Positions 24,660 to 32,502 of a stretch of DNA of 64,000 nucleotides are shown piece after piece. A model generated the notes under the pieces. It did no database searches. It had not been told where the DNA came from and worked only from the letters and a program-made list of their open reading frames with translations. The position numbers were made by a program, and so were the translations under genes. The stretch is from an uncultured Blautia sp. (GTDB lineage Bacteria; Bacillota; Clostridia; Lachnospirales; Lachnospiraceae). How positions within the stretch are numbered: position 1 is the first letter of the stretch; each line of letters opens with the position of its first letter. Location: NCBI GenBank assembly GCA_900540785.1, contig UQHF01000004.1:62001-126000 (forward strand). The letters run 5' to 3'.

Positions 24660-26098
24660 GACTCCTGCAGCCTGACAGGACTGCCCTCCGTAACTTCTCT
24701 GTCTGTGCTTATAATAACCTGCTGCTCGCTGGAAAGGCTACCCTCTTCCAGAGCTGCATAGGAATTGTTTTTATCCCGCACCGTTACCTCTACCTTTCTT
24801 GCTACAAGCTGTTCCCCAAGAATGGTGTTTTCCGTATCTGTCACATACACAAAGCTTCTTCCGTTCTCTTCCCGGAGAGCAGACAGAGGAACACAGGTGG
24901 TAAAGGGTCCTTCCTCTCTTGTAATGGAAAATTCTGCTGTCTCTCCAACAGACAGGGTATTTTCCGGAAGAAGAATGGAAATCCGGCGGCTGTCTTTGTC
25001 TTCCTCCACCTCAGATATAGATTCTATCTGGGCTTCCGGAATTTCTGTTCCGCTGCTTCCCTTCACAGCAGCCATCCCTCCAATTTCCACATATTTCAGA
25101 TCATCTTTATAGATGGTTCCTGTCATGCGAAGGCTTCCTCCTGTTTCATAAAGGATCGCGGAAGCCTCCTCTGTTGTCTGGCTTCCTGTAGAAGCGCTCA
25201 TACTTTTTATTACGCCGTCTGCAGGGGCTTTTACTTCCCCCTTTGCCTCAAGAAGCGCCTGAAGTTTTCCAAACTCCTTCTGCAAAGCCGAAAGCTCCGC
25301 TTCTGCATTTTCAAGACTTCCGTCTGTCGCCTCTGCCATATCTGCGTCCTGTACTGCCCGCTCTGCCTCGCGCACCTCATTATTTCTTGCAATGATCGCC
25401 TGATTAAGAGCCTCTTCCTTTGCCCGTATTTCCTCCTGAAGGGCTGTCTCCTGTTCCTTTGTATAAGCGTCTGCTACATTGCCTCCCTGTATGTTTTCCT
25501 GACTCTCTCCAGATTCCAGATGATCCCCTGTACCATCCGAGAGGCTGTCGTCTCCCTGCGGCGGTGTATTTTGTGCCTGGGCTCTTCCATTATAAAAATC
25601 CTGAAGCTTCTGTTTTGCCGCATCCACTTCCATCCTTGCATTTGCCATATTAATATCTCCGTATTTAATGGCATCGTTATAATTTTGCTGTGCTCTGGCT
25701 TTTTCTGTCTCTTTTTTCTGCCCCTTTACAGAATCTGCACTTTTTAAATCCTCTGTTTTTCTTACTGCAGTGTCGATCTCCATCTGCTTTTTTTCAATCG
25801 TCTCCTGTAAGACATCCTGATTCAGTACAAAAAGTGTTTCTCCTTTTTTTACATTCTGCCCTTCTTTTGCAAAAACCTGTTCCACCTTCTGACCGGCAAG
25901 AACAAACACTGCCTGTTCTTTTGTGCCTTCCACTCTTCCGGTTCCTTTTACATTATGGGCGATCACCTGGTTCTGCATCTTTTTTGTATCTACATTTGCA
26001 ACGTTTAAAGAATCTGCCGCCCTTGATAAAAAAGTAAACACAAGCATCGCCGCAAAAAATATCACAATCCATTTCACTAATTTTCTTTGTTTATCCAT
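24656..26098 (-). CDS. HlyD/MacA-type membrane-fusion (adaptor) protein
   Basis: A 480-residue protein with one N-terminal helix (about 10-28). The lipoyl half-motifs are AGQKVEQVFAKEGQNVKKGETLF and the APADGVIKSMSASTGSQ return strand. A long coiled coil (about 95-300) contains a Glu/Asp/Gln-rich loop. A beta-barrel region follows and the C-terminus ends in SPVRLQES. Such adaptors normally work with an exporter ATPase, but here the partners are sugar permeases and a half MacB protein. It starts after AGGAG, three bp behind the MalG-like gene. Confidence 0.88.
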   Translation of the reverse strand: MDKQRKLVKWIVIFFAAMLVFTFLSRAADSLNVANVDTKKMQNQVIAHNVKGTGRVEGTKEQAVFVLAGQKVEQVFAKEGQNVKKGETLFVLNQDVLQETIEKKQMEIDTAVRKTEDLKSADSVKGQKKETEKARAQQNYNDAIKYGDINMANARMEVDAAKQKLQDFYNGRAQAQNTPPQGDDSLSDGTGDHLESGESQENIQGGNVADAYTKEQETALQEEIRAKEEALNQAIIARNNEVREAERAVQDADMAEATDGSLENAEAELSALQKEFGKLQALLEAKGEVKAPADGVIKSMSASTGSQTTEEASAILYETGGSLRMTGTIYKDDLKYVEIGGMAAVKGSSGTEIPEAQIESISEVEEDKDSRRISILLPENTLSVGETAEFSITREEGPFTTCVPLSALREENGRSFVYVTDTENTILGEQLVARKVEVTVRDKNNSYAALEEGSLSSEQQVIISTDREVTEGSPVRLQES

Positions 26099-26101
26099 CT
26101 C

Positions 26102-26938
26102 TTACTCCTTAATTGCTGTAGAAATAATACCCTGTTCCAGATAGTCCTGTCCTGCCAGAAATACAAGAACTGCAGGAAGGAGGACAACGGCTGACGCCGC
26201 AAAAGCAAGCCCTGCCTTTTCCATATTGATATTTGGAAGAAACAGAGATAAGGGCCACAGGCTTTTTGTCTTTAAAAATGCCATTGGCTGTTCTATTAAA
26301 TTCCAGTATTCCAGAAATCCAAGAACCATAGCGGATATGATCCCCGGAGAGCCAAGAGGAAGCCCCACGCGTATAAAAAGCCTAAGTTCCCCTGCCCCGT
26401 CAAGTCTTGCCGCCTCCATAAGCGCTTCCGGAATCCCCTCAAAAAACCGGTACATGATAAATACAGGGAAGGTGGAAAACACTGCCGGAAGAATAATTCC
26501 AGTAAGAGTGTCCAAAAGCCCCAGACTGTCCAGAACAAGGTAATTGCTTAACATCATAACCTGAAAGGGCATCATCATAAGAGCAATATATATAATAAAA
26601 AGAAGCTTTTTCCCGGGGAAAGAAAATCTTGCAAATCCCCAGGCTGCGGGAACACCGACAAGAAGCTGCCCTACAAGGATCCCTCCTGTAAGCTTTACAG
26701 AATTCCAGAACATCACGAAAAATTCCGGGGAATCCAGAAGGAGCTCCACATAAGACCGAAGGGTGGGGTATCTTGGAAACAGCTTCCAGGAAGCAAAGCC
26801 TTCTCCCCCTGTGAGAACCGGCTGCAGCAGTTCTTTTAATTCTCCTGCTCCCATAAGAGAACCGGCTGCAAGAAAGAAGACCGGAAACGCCGCAAGAAGC
26901 GCAAAACAAACACAAATAAAGGTTCCTGCTTTTTTCAT
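26102..26938 (-). CDS. Carbohydrate-type ABC permease (MalG-like, CUT1)
   Basis: A 278-residue inner-membrane permease with six helices. The EAA loop EALMEAARLDGAGELRLFIRVGLPL (about 175-200) contacts the ATPase, and VMLSNYLVLDSLGLLDT precedes it as usual in MalG/UgpE relatives. It lies 4 bp downstream of the MalF-like gene. No ATPase is encoded nearby; CUT1 systems in Firmicutes often share a distant MsmX-type ATPase. Confidence 0.92.
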   Translation of the reverse strand: MKKAGTFICVCFALLAAFPVFFLAAGSLMGAGELKELLQPVLTGGEGFASWKLFPRYPTLRSYVELLLDSPEFFVMFWNSVKLTGGILVGQLLVGVPAAWGFARFSFPGKKLLFIIYIALMMMPFQVMMLSNYLVLDSLGLLDTLTGIILPAVFSTFPVFIMYRFFEGIPEALMEAARLDGAGELRLFIRVGLPLGSPGIISAMVLGFLEYWNLIEQPMAFLKTKSLWPLSLFLPNINMEKAGLAFAASAVVLLPAVLVFLAGQDYLEQGIISTAIKE

Positions 26939-26942
26939 ATTC

Positions 26943-27785
26943 TCACTCCCTTTCCCATGCTTTTTGAAGAAATAAAATCAGAAGCAAAATCACAGCTCCT
27001 GTTACTACTGCAGCGGCAGACATTTTATCCAGGGATAAATCTCTGTACCAGTTATTAAAAAGATGCTGCAGAAGATACATATTTTCCTGTGGATAATCCC
27101 CCGCTACAAGATACGCCTCCCGAAACACCTTAAACCCGTTTAAAAGGGAAAGAACCACTATGGTAAAAAGCGATGGCAGTAAAAGAGGAAGGGTGATTTT
27201 TGTAAAACACTTCCACTCTCCAGCCCCATCTACCCTTGCCGATTCATACAGAGAAGTGTTGATCGCGGAAAGCCCGGCAAGCCACAGTACAATGTCGTAT
27301 CCAAGATTTCTCCATATGTAGCTGAATACCAGTACATAAAAAGAACTTTCCGTATTCATCCAGTCCTGCCCTTCTATGGAGAAGAAGGAAAGAAGATGAT
27401 TTAAAAGCCCCTGGTCATGAAACATAAGCTTCCATAAAAGGACGACCGAAGCAACCGGAATTGCCATAGGAAGCAGAAAAAAACTTTTTGTCATCTGACG
27501 GAAGCGCTTCTGCCCTGATATAAAAATGGCTGCTCCCAGAGACAGACAGACAAGAAGCGGAATGCACACTGCAAAAAATCGAAGTGTATTTTTTGCTGCA
27601 AGCTGAAACGCTGAATTTTGAAATATCGTTATATAATTGGAAAATCCGGTAAATTCTCCGCTTACCGCCCCGAAAAAGGAGCGTCGGATCACATCTATGT
27701 AAGGAACGAGCCAAAAGAGGCACACTCCGAAAAAACTGGGAAGAAGAAAGAAAATCCCCTTCCATTTTGCTGATTTTTTTCTCAT
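26943..27785 (-). CDS. Carbohydrate-type ABC permease (MalF-like, CUT1)
   Basis: A 280-residue permease with six helices. The N-terminus FFLLPSFFGVCLFWLVPY and the EAA loop ESARVDGAGEWKCFTKITLPLL are typical of MalF/UgpA-type subunits. The start follows AAAGGCGG. It is the first gene of a five-gene transcript (permeases, adaptor, half-MacB, CBM9-like) that diverges from the response regulator, with a -10 TATAGT just downstream of two CTTAGAGA repeats. Confidence 0.92.
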   Translation of the reverse strand: MRKKSAKWKGIFFLLPSFFGVCLFWLVPYIDVIRRSFFGAVSGEFTGFSNYITIFQNSAFQLAAKNTLRFFAVCIPLLVCLSLGAAIFISGQKRFRQMTKSFFLLPMAIPVASVVLLWKLMFHDQGLLNHLLSFFSIEGQDWMNTESSFYVLVFSYIWRNLGYDIVLWLAGLSAINTSLYESARVDGAGEWKCFTKITLPLLLPSLFTIVVLSLLNGFKVFREAYLVAGDYPQENMYLLQHLFNNWYRDLSLDKMSAAAVVTGAVILLLILFLQKAWERE

Positions 27786-27815
27786 ATATCTGCCGCCTTT
27801 CTTTCTGTTATCCCT

Positions 27816-27895
27816 ACTATAGCAAACTTCTCTCTAAGTTTTCTCTAAGACTTTTCGTATTCTTAGAGATAACTTTAAGATTTCCATGTTATAAT
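27816..27895. promoter_or_regulatory. Divergent promoter region with response-regulator box array
   Basis: TCTCTAAG occurs at 27831-27838 and 27842-27849, exactly 11 bp apart, and in the opposite orientation CTTAGAGA at 27862-27869 with a weaker copy CTTTAAGA at 27873-27880, again 11 bp apart. For the minus-strand permease operon the repeats are followed after 9 bp by TATAGT (27821-27816). For the plus-strand regulator gene they are followed by TATAAT (27890-27895). There is no good -35 box on either side, as expected for activation by an OmpR-type regulator. Confidence 0.8.
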
Positions 27896-27928
27896 AAAAA
27901 GACTATACATAGAAAGCAGGAACAGAAT

Positions 27929-28606
27929 ATGAAGATTTTAGTAATCGAAGACGACAAAGAACTTGCAAAAGCCATTCAATTTCAGCTTGAAAAAGAAGAT
28001 TTTTCCGTGGAACTGTGTCATGACGGAGAGGAAGGTCTTTATTATATGCAGGAAAAAAGCCATGATCTTGTGATCCTGGACAGAATGCTTCCTCATATGG
28101 ACGGCGTGACCCTCTTAAAAGAAGCAAGGCGTTCCCACGTTTCCACGCCTGTTATTTTTCTCACTGCACTCGGGGAATTAAACGATAAGGTCTGCGGACT
28201 GGAATGTGGAGCAGACGACTATATGGTAAAACCCTTTGCCTTTGAAGAACTTCTCGCAAGAATCCACTGCCTTATGCGCCGCCCCGGAAAATGGGACGAT
28301 TCCTCCATTCTTCGTCTGGGAGACGTTTCCTTTGACCCGGAAAGCAATCTTTTAGCAAAAGAGGACTGTGAATGCACCCTTTCCAAACGGGAAGGAAGTC
28401 TTATGGAAATTTTCTTAAGAAATCCCGGACAGACGCTTACCCGGACTGTCCTTTTAAATCGTGTATGGGGCATGGACAGCGATGTGGAAGACGGAAATCT
28501 TGATAATTATATCCACTTTTTAAGGCGCCGCCTGAAATCTGTAGGCAGCACCCTGAATTTAAAAACAGTACGTGGCGTGGGATACTGTATGGAAGTATTT
28601 CATTGA
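27929..28606 (+). CDS. OmpR-family response regulator
   Basis: A 225-residue regulator. The receiver domain has acidic residues EDD (7-9), the phosphoacceptor Asp51 in VILDRMLP, the threonine in FLTALGE and the lysine in MVKPFAF. The C-terminal winged helix (about 130-225) ends in LKTVRGVGYCM. I start at MKILVIEDD (27929); an upstream extension has no ribosome site. The histidine kinase gene lies 2.6 kb away on the same strand with the binding-protein gene inverted between them. Shared 11-bp-spaced repeats in front of both suggest this protein controls the whole cluster. Confidence 0.95.
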   Translation: MKILVIEDDKELAKAIQFQLEKEDFSVELCHDGEEGLYYMQEKSHDLVILDRMLPHMDGVTLLKEARRSHVSTPVIFLTALGELNDKVCGLECGADDYMVKPFAFEELLARIHCLMRRPGKWDDSSILRLGDVSFDPESNLLAKEDCECTLSKREGSLMEIFLRNPGQTLTRTVLLNRVWGMDSDVEDGNLDNYIHFLRRRLKSVGSTLNLKTVRGVGYCMEVFH

Positions 28607-28616
28607 GCCACGATCA

Positions 28617-28672
28617 TAAAAACGGGTCCGCTTTCCATTTATCTCATGGAAAACGAACCCGCTTTTTCTTTT
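28617..28672. terminator. Bidirectional terminator between the response regulator and binding-protein genes
   Basis: CGGGT and CTTTCCAT pair with ATGGAAA and ACCCG around TTATCTC, with T-rich tails on both strands (CTTTTTCTTTTA on plus, GTTTTT on minus). It separates the two convergent genes. Confidence 0.82.
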
Positions 28673-28678
28673 ATCCCT

Positions 28679-31039
28679 TTATTCTGATAAGTATAAGTTT
28701 ACCTGTGACGCTGCTTTTTCCACTGCTTCTTCTACAGAAATTTCTCCTTTCAGATAAGAAGCTCCCGCATCAAGAACAGCGCTTAAAATCATGCGGTTTT
28801 CTTTCACCGGAGTAGTCAGTGTCTTTCCAAGATCCTGCATTTCTCTGATCACTGCCTCGCCCGGCTGTACAATGTTTAAGTCAACGCTTTCTCCTGTCTG
28901 ATTGTTGTAGCTGCTTGTAACAGATGTCACATCGCCCTCTTTTGCATTTCCCATCCAGTACGATACATCCTCATAAACAGATTTTCTTACAGGAAGACCA
29001 TTGGAAGAGCCCACTCTCTGCCCTTCGTCGCTGAATAAATAGCTCACAAATTTTTCTGCCGCCTCTTTTTCTGAGGATTTGGCGCTGATTCCCACAAGCT
29101 TCTGAGGAATAAAGGCATCTTTTGTCTGACCGTTCCAGAGTTTTCCGGAAATGCTGTCGCCCTGCTGTTCTACAGAATAAATGGAACGCAAGTCAGAAGG
29201 GGAATAGACGCCTCCCGTTCCCAGAATGTTGCTTCCTGAAATCAGACTCAGGCCGCCTACACCAAACTGGGAGAATACTGCGCCAAATTCCGAATAAAGT
29301 TTTCTGACTTCATTGGCTTCTTCCATCTCTTCTACTGTTGTTCCAAAAGAAGCAATCTGCTCCTCTGCCGGTGCTTTCGCACTCTGATAAATCCGGTTTG
29401 CCTGCTCTAAAAATCCCTGTACTGCCTCCTGGTTTAACGTTCCATCTTCGTTTACCCATGCAGACATATTCACTGCCGCAAGACCTTTTAACAGCATATA
29501 CGGACTATAAGAGCTTGAGAACGGAAGCGTATCCTTTGTATACTCTTCTTTATGTGATTCTATGGTATCTGCCATAGAAGTCAGATCAGAAATTGCGTCC
29601 ACATATTCTTTCTTTCCCTGAATATACGGGATGCCAAATTTTACAGGCATCTGATATATCTTTCCTTCTCCGTCTTTATAAGGTTCTATAATATTTTCCA
29701 GAATATCTGCATCTTTTAAAATTCCGCTTAAATCCTCAAGCATTCCCTTTTCAATATACGTATCTGTGGCAATGCCATCCATAAGAAGAATATCCGGTCC
29801 CTTTCCAGCCATGATTTCTGTGTTTAAAGCTTTTAAGGCGTCTGTTTCTGTTACTGCGTCCTCTCCTGTCATACCGGTCTCCAGATTCAGATAAATATCT
29901 GGATATTTTTTCTGGAAGGCCGCTGCCGCCTGCCGGAGGAAATCATCATCTGCGAGAGAATATACGGTAAGTTCTGTATCCGGGACAGCCGGCGTGTCTT
30001 TTGAGTACACGTATTTGCAGATTCTTCCCATAGAATCGCCCTGACTCATATCAGAAACTGCCAGATAAAAGGAACCATCTTTATCCCTCGCCATATCGGT
30101 AAATGCTATATCCGGAGAATTGAGGGAATTTAATTTTCCATCTGCCACCTGCTCCACAACGCTTCCTCCAAAAGCATATCTGTAAATTCCGTCGTGGCTT
30201 ACATAGAAGAGACTGTCCTTTTCATCTCCTTCAAGAAAAAGAAGATTATTGACGCCCATTCCCGTCATCTGCAGATTATCCGGATTGGAAGCGATTTCTT
30301 TTGTCAGAATCTCTTCTTCCTCCAGAGGCTTTCCTGTTTCCATATCGTAATAATGAATCTCTGTATCTACAACCGAAATCAGCCGGGTTCCCACCGTATC
30401 AAATATGGTAACCATACTGCCTTCGTCATAGCTGTGAACGACGCTTCCGTCCTGCGGATTTACTTCCTGCACTCCATTACTGGAAGATAACAGAAGATTA
30501 CCCTTCTCCGAAAACGCACAGCGGAAAATATATCCGTCTGTTGCCTCGTTTAAATCCAGTTCTTTTACTTCTCCCGATGGAGAAATATAAAAGTAATGAA
30601 GAATATAGTTTTCTTCGTCCTGCATCTCCAGAAATGTGGTAAAAATTCCTCCGTCCTTTGCGATCGCCGCAGAAGAACCAAACTCCAGACTGTCGTCCAC
30701 CTTTGCAAGCTCCCGTATATTTTGGGGGCTCTCCCATGTTTTTCCCTTGTCTTTGGAATCACTTACCTGAACACCATCTGCTGTAAAATACACAAGGCGC
30801 AGCGTTTCATTTTCCAAAAGCTCCATTGCTATGATCTGCGAACACCCTTCCGGGACAGCCAGATCCTCCTCAAGGTATCTTCCCATTGCTTTTTCTTCTG
30901 TATCTTTTTTTCCGCCTTCATCAGATTGGGAAGAAACTGCCTCCTTTCCACAGCCTGTAAAACCGGCGATACTTCCCGCTGCAACGCAAACACTCATTAC
31001 TGCAGCGAAATTTCTTTTATGTTTATGATACCAGCTCAT
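28679..31039 (-). CDS. Lipoprotein fusing an Asp-box/propeller-like domain to an extracellular solute-binding domain
   Basis: A 786-residue secreted lipoprotein. The signal peptide ends in GFTGC (Cys30), a lipobox. Residues about 50-345 contain repeated strand-rich units and one clear Asp box, SKDKGKTW at 95-102, plus VSHDGIYRYAF and AIAKDGGIF, resembling sialidase/BNR or YCF48-type beta propellers. From about 355 (TELTVYSLADDDFLRQAAAAFQKKYPDI) the protein is a typical SBP_bac_1/8 sugar-binding protein to the C-terminus. It starts after GGAGG, diverges from the kinase gene, and presumably feeds the MalF/MalG permeases 0.9 kb further along. The fusion suggests a combined sensing and binding role. 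Confidence 0.85.
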   Translation of the reverse strand: MSWYHKHKRNFAAVMSVCVAAGSIAGFTGCGKEAVSSQSDEGGKKDTEEKAMGRYLEEDLAVPEGCSQIIAMELLENETLRLVYFTADGVQVSDSKDKGKTWESPQNIRELAKVDDSLEFGSSAAIAKDGGIFTTFLEMQDEENYILHYFYISPSGEVKELDLNEATDGYIFRCAFSEKGNLLLSSSNGVQEVNPQDGSVVHSYDEGSMVTIFDTVGTRLISVVDTEIHYYDMETGKPLEEEEILTKEIASNPDNLQMTGMGVNNLLFLEGDEKDSLFYVSHDGIYRYAFGGSVVEQVADGKLNSLNSPDIAFTDMARDKDGSFYLAVSDMSQGDSMGRICKYVYSKDTPAVPDTELTVYSLADDDFLRQAAAAFQKKYPDIYLNLETGMTGEDAVTETDALKALNTEIMAGKGPDILLMDGIATDTYIEKGMLEDLSGILKDADILENIIEPYKDGEGKIYQMPVKFGIPYIQGKKEYVDAISDLTSMADTIESHKEEYTKDTLPFSSSYSPYMLLKGLAAVNMSAWVNEDGTLNQEAVQGFLEQANRIYQSAKAPAEEQIASFGTTVEEMEEANEVRKLYSEFGAVFSQFGVGGLSLISGSNILGTGGVYSPSDLRSIYSVEQQGDSISGKLWNGQTKDAFIPQKLVGISAKSSEKEAAEKFVSYLFSDEGQRVGSSNGLPVRKSVYEDVSYWMGNAKEGDVTSVTSSYNNQTGESVDLNIVQPGEAVIREMQDLGKTLTTPVKENRMILSAVLDAGASYLKGEISVEEAVEKAASQVNLYLSE

Positions 31040-31067
31040 GTGTAACCTCCTTTTTGTTTATGCTACT

Positions 31068-31135
31068 ACCTTAACAGGGTTTTCTCTAAAGAATCTCTAA
31101 TCTTAGAGACTTTTTTTAGAAATCTGTGTTATGAT
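31068..31135. promoter_or_regulatory. Second divergent promoter region with the same repeat array
   Basis: TCTCTAAA at 31083-31090 and TCTCTAAT at 31094-31101 (11 bp apart), then inverted CTTAGAGA at 31102-31109 with a poor fourth copy at 31113. For the minus-strand binding-protein gene a TAAGGT -10 (31073-31068) lies 9 bp from the repeat, the same spacing as in the permease promoter. For the plus-strand kinase gene the -10 is TATGAT (31130-31135). Confidence 0.75.
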
Positions 31136-31164
31136 GGTCTTACTATTTAAGAAAGGGGAATCCT

Positions 31165-32442
31165 ATGTTTCGAAAACTTCACACACAGATGACTCTTTTT
31201 TCTGCCGCAGTTACAGGCGGGATTTTAATTCTTATGACGCTTGTCTGCCTTTTTATCGCAGAAAATGGAACAAAACAAAACAGCTATACCACTTTCTCCC
31301 AGAATGCGCAGGCGTGTATTTCCTATCTGGAGACACAGACGATCCTTTCTCATTCCTGGATTCAGAAAACGCAAAGCAATTACGGTCTCTCTATTAAGAT
31401 AACCGATAACCAGAAGCCGCTCTTCTTTGACAAGCTTCATCTTACAGAAGAAGAACAGGCTGCCTTTGAAAAAGCATCGGAGCTTGCCTTAAAACAGGAA
31501 GGACTTGATTTATCCGGAGCATTTCGAAATTCTCGACTTACAAGCTCTGCTTTTTTCACTATGAAAGATTATTACGTCTGCGTCGCCCTGATTCCCAAAT
31601 CGGAAAATAACTTTTTAAGCGTAGTCATTCTTCATTCCTTAAGCGACCTGAACCAACAGCTTGTCAAGCAGCGCCTTGCCTTTTTCGCCGCTGTAGTTCT
31701 GGCTGTATTTGCACTTTTTATTTTTTCCTGGTTTTTTACAAGAAAAATGATACGCCCGCTTTCGGAAAATCACAAACAGCAGACCGAATTTATTGCTTCT
31801 GCCTCCCATGAGCTCCGTTCGCCTCTTACGGTCATCCTTTCCAGCATTCAGGCAATGGAAAAGGCTTCCCCTGAAGAACAGAAGCACTTTGCTTCCATTA
31901 TAAAAAATGAGGGGAACCGAATGTCGAGGCTCATCGGAGATATGCTCTCCATTGCAAATGCAGACAACCGCTCCTGGAAGATTTTCCCTGCGCCCTGTGA
32001 GCTTGACACGCTTCTTCTGGGTACCTTCGAAAAATATGAACGGCTGATGCAGGAAAAAAAGCTCCGATTTCATATTTCTCTTCCGGAAGAAACGCTTCCC
32101 CCCTGCAAATGTGACAGCTCCAGAATTTCCCAGGTTCTGTCCATTCTTCTTGACAATGCCCTCTCCTATGTTCCCTCCGGAAAAGACGTATTTCTTTCTC
32201 TTTCCCAGGGAACCAAACATTTTTATCTTACTGTAGCAGACAACGGTCCTGGTATCCCGGACAAACAGAAGGCTTCTGTTTTCCACCGGTTTTACAGAGC
32301 AGACAATGCAAGAAACAACAAGGAGCATTTCGGTCTTGGGCTTTGTATTGCCCAGGAAATCATTCAGCTTCACAAAGGCACTTTAAAAATCACAGATACA
32401 AAAGGCGGCGGTGCTTCTTTTATTATCCGTCTTCCAAAATAA
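31165..32442 (+). CDS. Membrane sensor histidine kinase
   Basis: A 425-residue kinase. One helix (about 10-32), an extracytoplasmic sensor domain of about 135 residues and a second helix (about 170-192) lead into the cytoplasmic part. His215 is in SASHELRSPLTVI (HisKA). The ATPase domain has NALSYV, DNGPGIP and GLGLCIAQE. A clear HAMP domain is not evident. It starts with ATG after AAGGGGA. It is the cognate partner of the regulator at 27929, judged by proximity and shared promoter repeats, and may read the occupancy of the adjacent lipoprotein. Confidence 0.93.
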   Translation: MFRKLHTQMTLFSAAVTGGILILMTLVCLFIAENGTKQNSYTTFSQNAQACISYLETQTILSHSWIQKTQSNYGLSIKITDNQKPLFFDKLHLTEEEQAAFEKASELALKQEGLDLSGAFRNSRLTSSAFFTMKDYYVCVALIPKSENNFLSVVILHSLSDLNQQLVKQRLAFFAAVVLAVFALFIFSWFFTRKMIRPLSENHKQQTEFIASASHELRSPLTVILSSIQAMEKASPEEQKHFASIIKNEGNRMSRLIGDMLSIANADNRSWKIFPAPCELDTLLLGTFEKYERLMQEKKLRFHISLPEETLPPCKCDSSRISQVLSILLDNALSYVPSGKDVFLSLSQGTKHFYLTVADNGPGIPDKQKASVFHRFYRADNARNNKEHFGLGLCIAQEIIQLHKGTLKITDTKGGGASFIIRLPK

Positions 32443-32456
32443 CAGCAGACAGAATT

Positions 32457-32490
32457 ACAGGAGGGAATCTTAAAAAATTCCCTCCTGTTT
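32457..32490. terminator. Bidirectional terminator between the kinase and MacB genes
   Basis: ACAGGAGGGAAT (32457-32468) pairs perfectly with ATTCCCTCCTGT (32477-32488). It lies between the convergent histidine kinase and MacB permease genes. Confidence 0.85.
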
Positions 32491-32502
32491 ATTCTCTGCC
32501 TT

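Noticed and set aside
24656..26098. Reading the adaptor as part of the MacAB-type exporter at 32503-37879
   Set aside because: It is 6 kb away, translationally linked to sugar permeases, and that exporter already has two adaptors.
31639..32373. 244-codon open frame on the minus strand opposite the histidine kinase
   Set aside because: It lies wholly inside a conserved kinase gene, with no family features or ribosome site.
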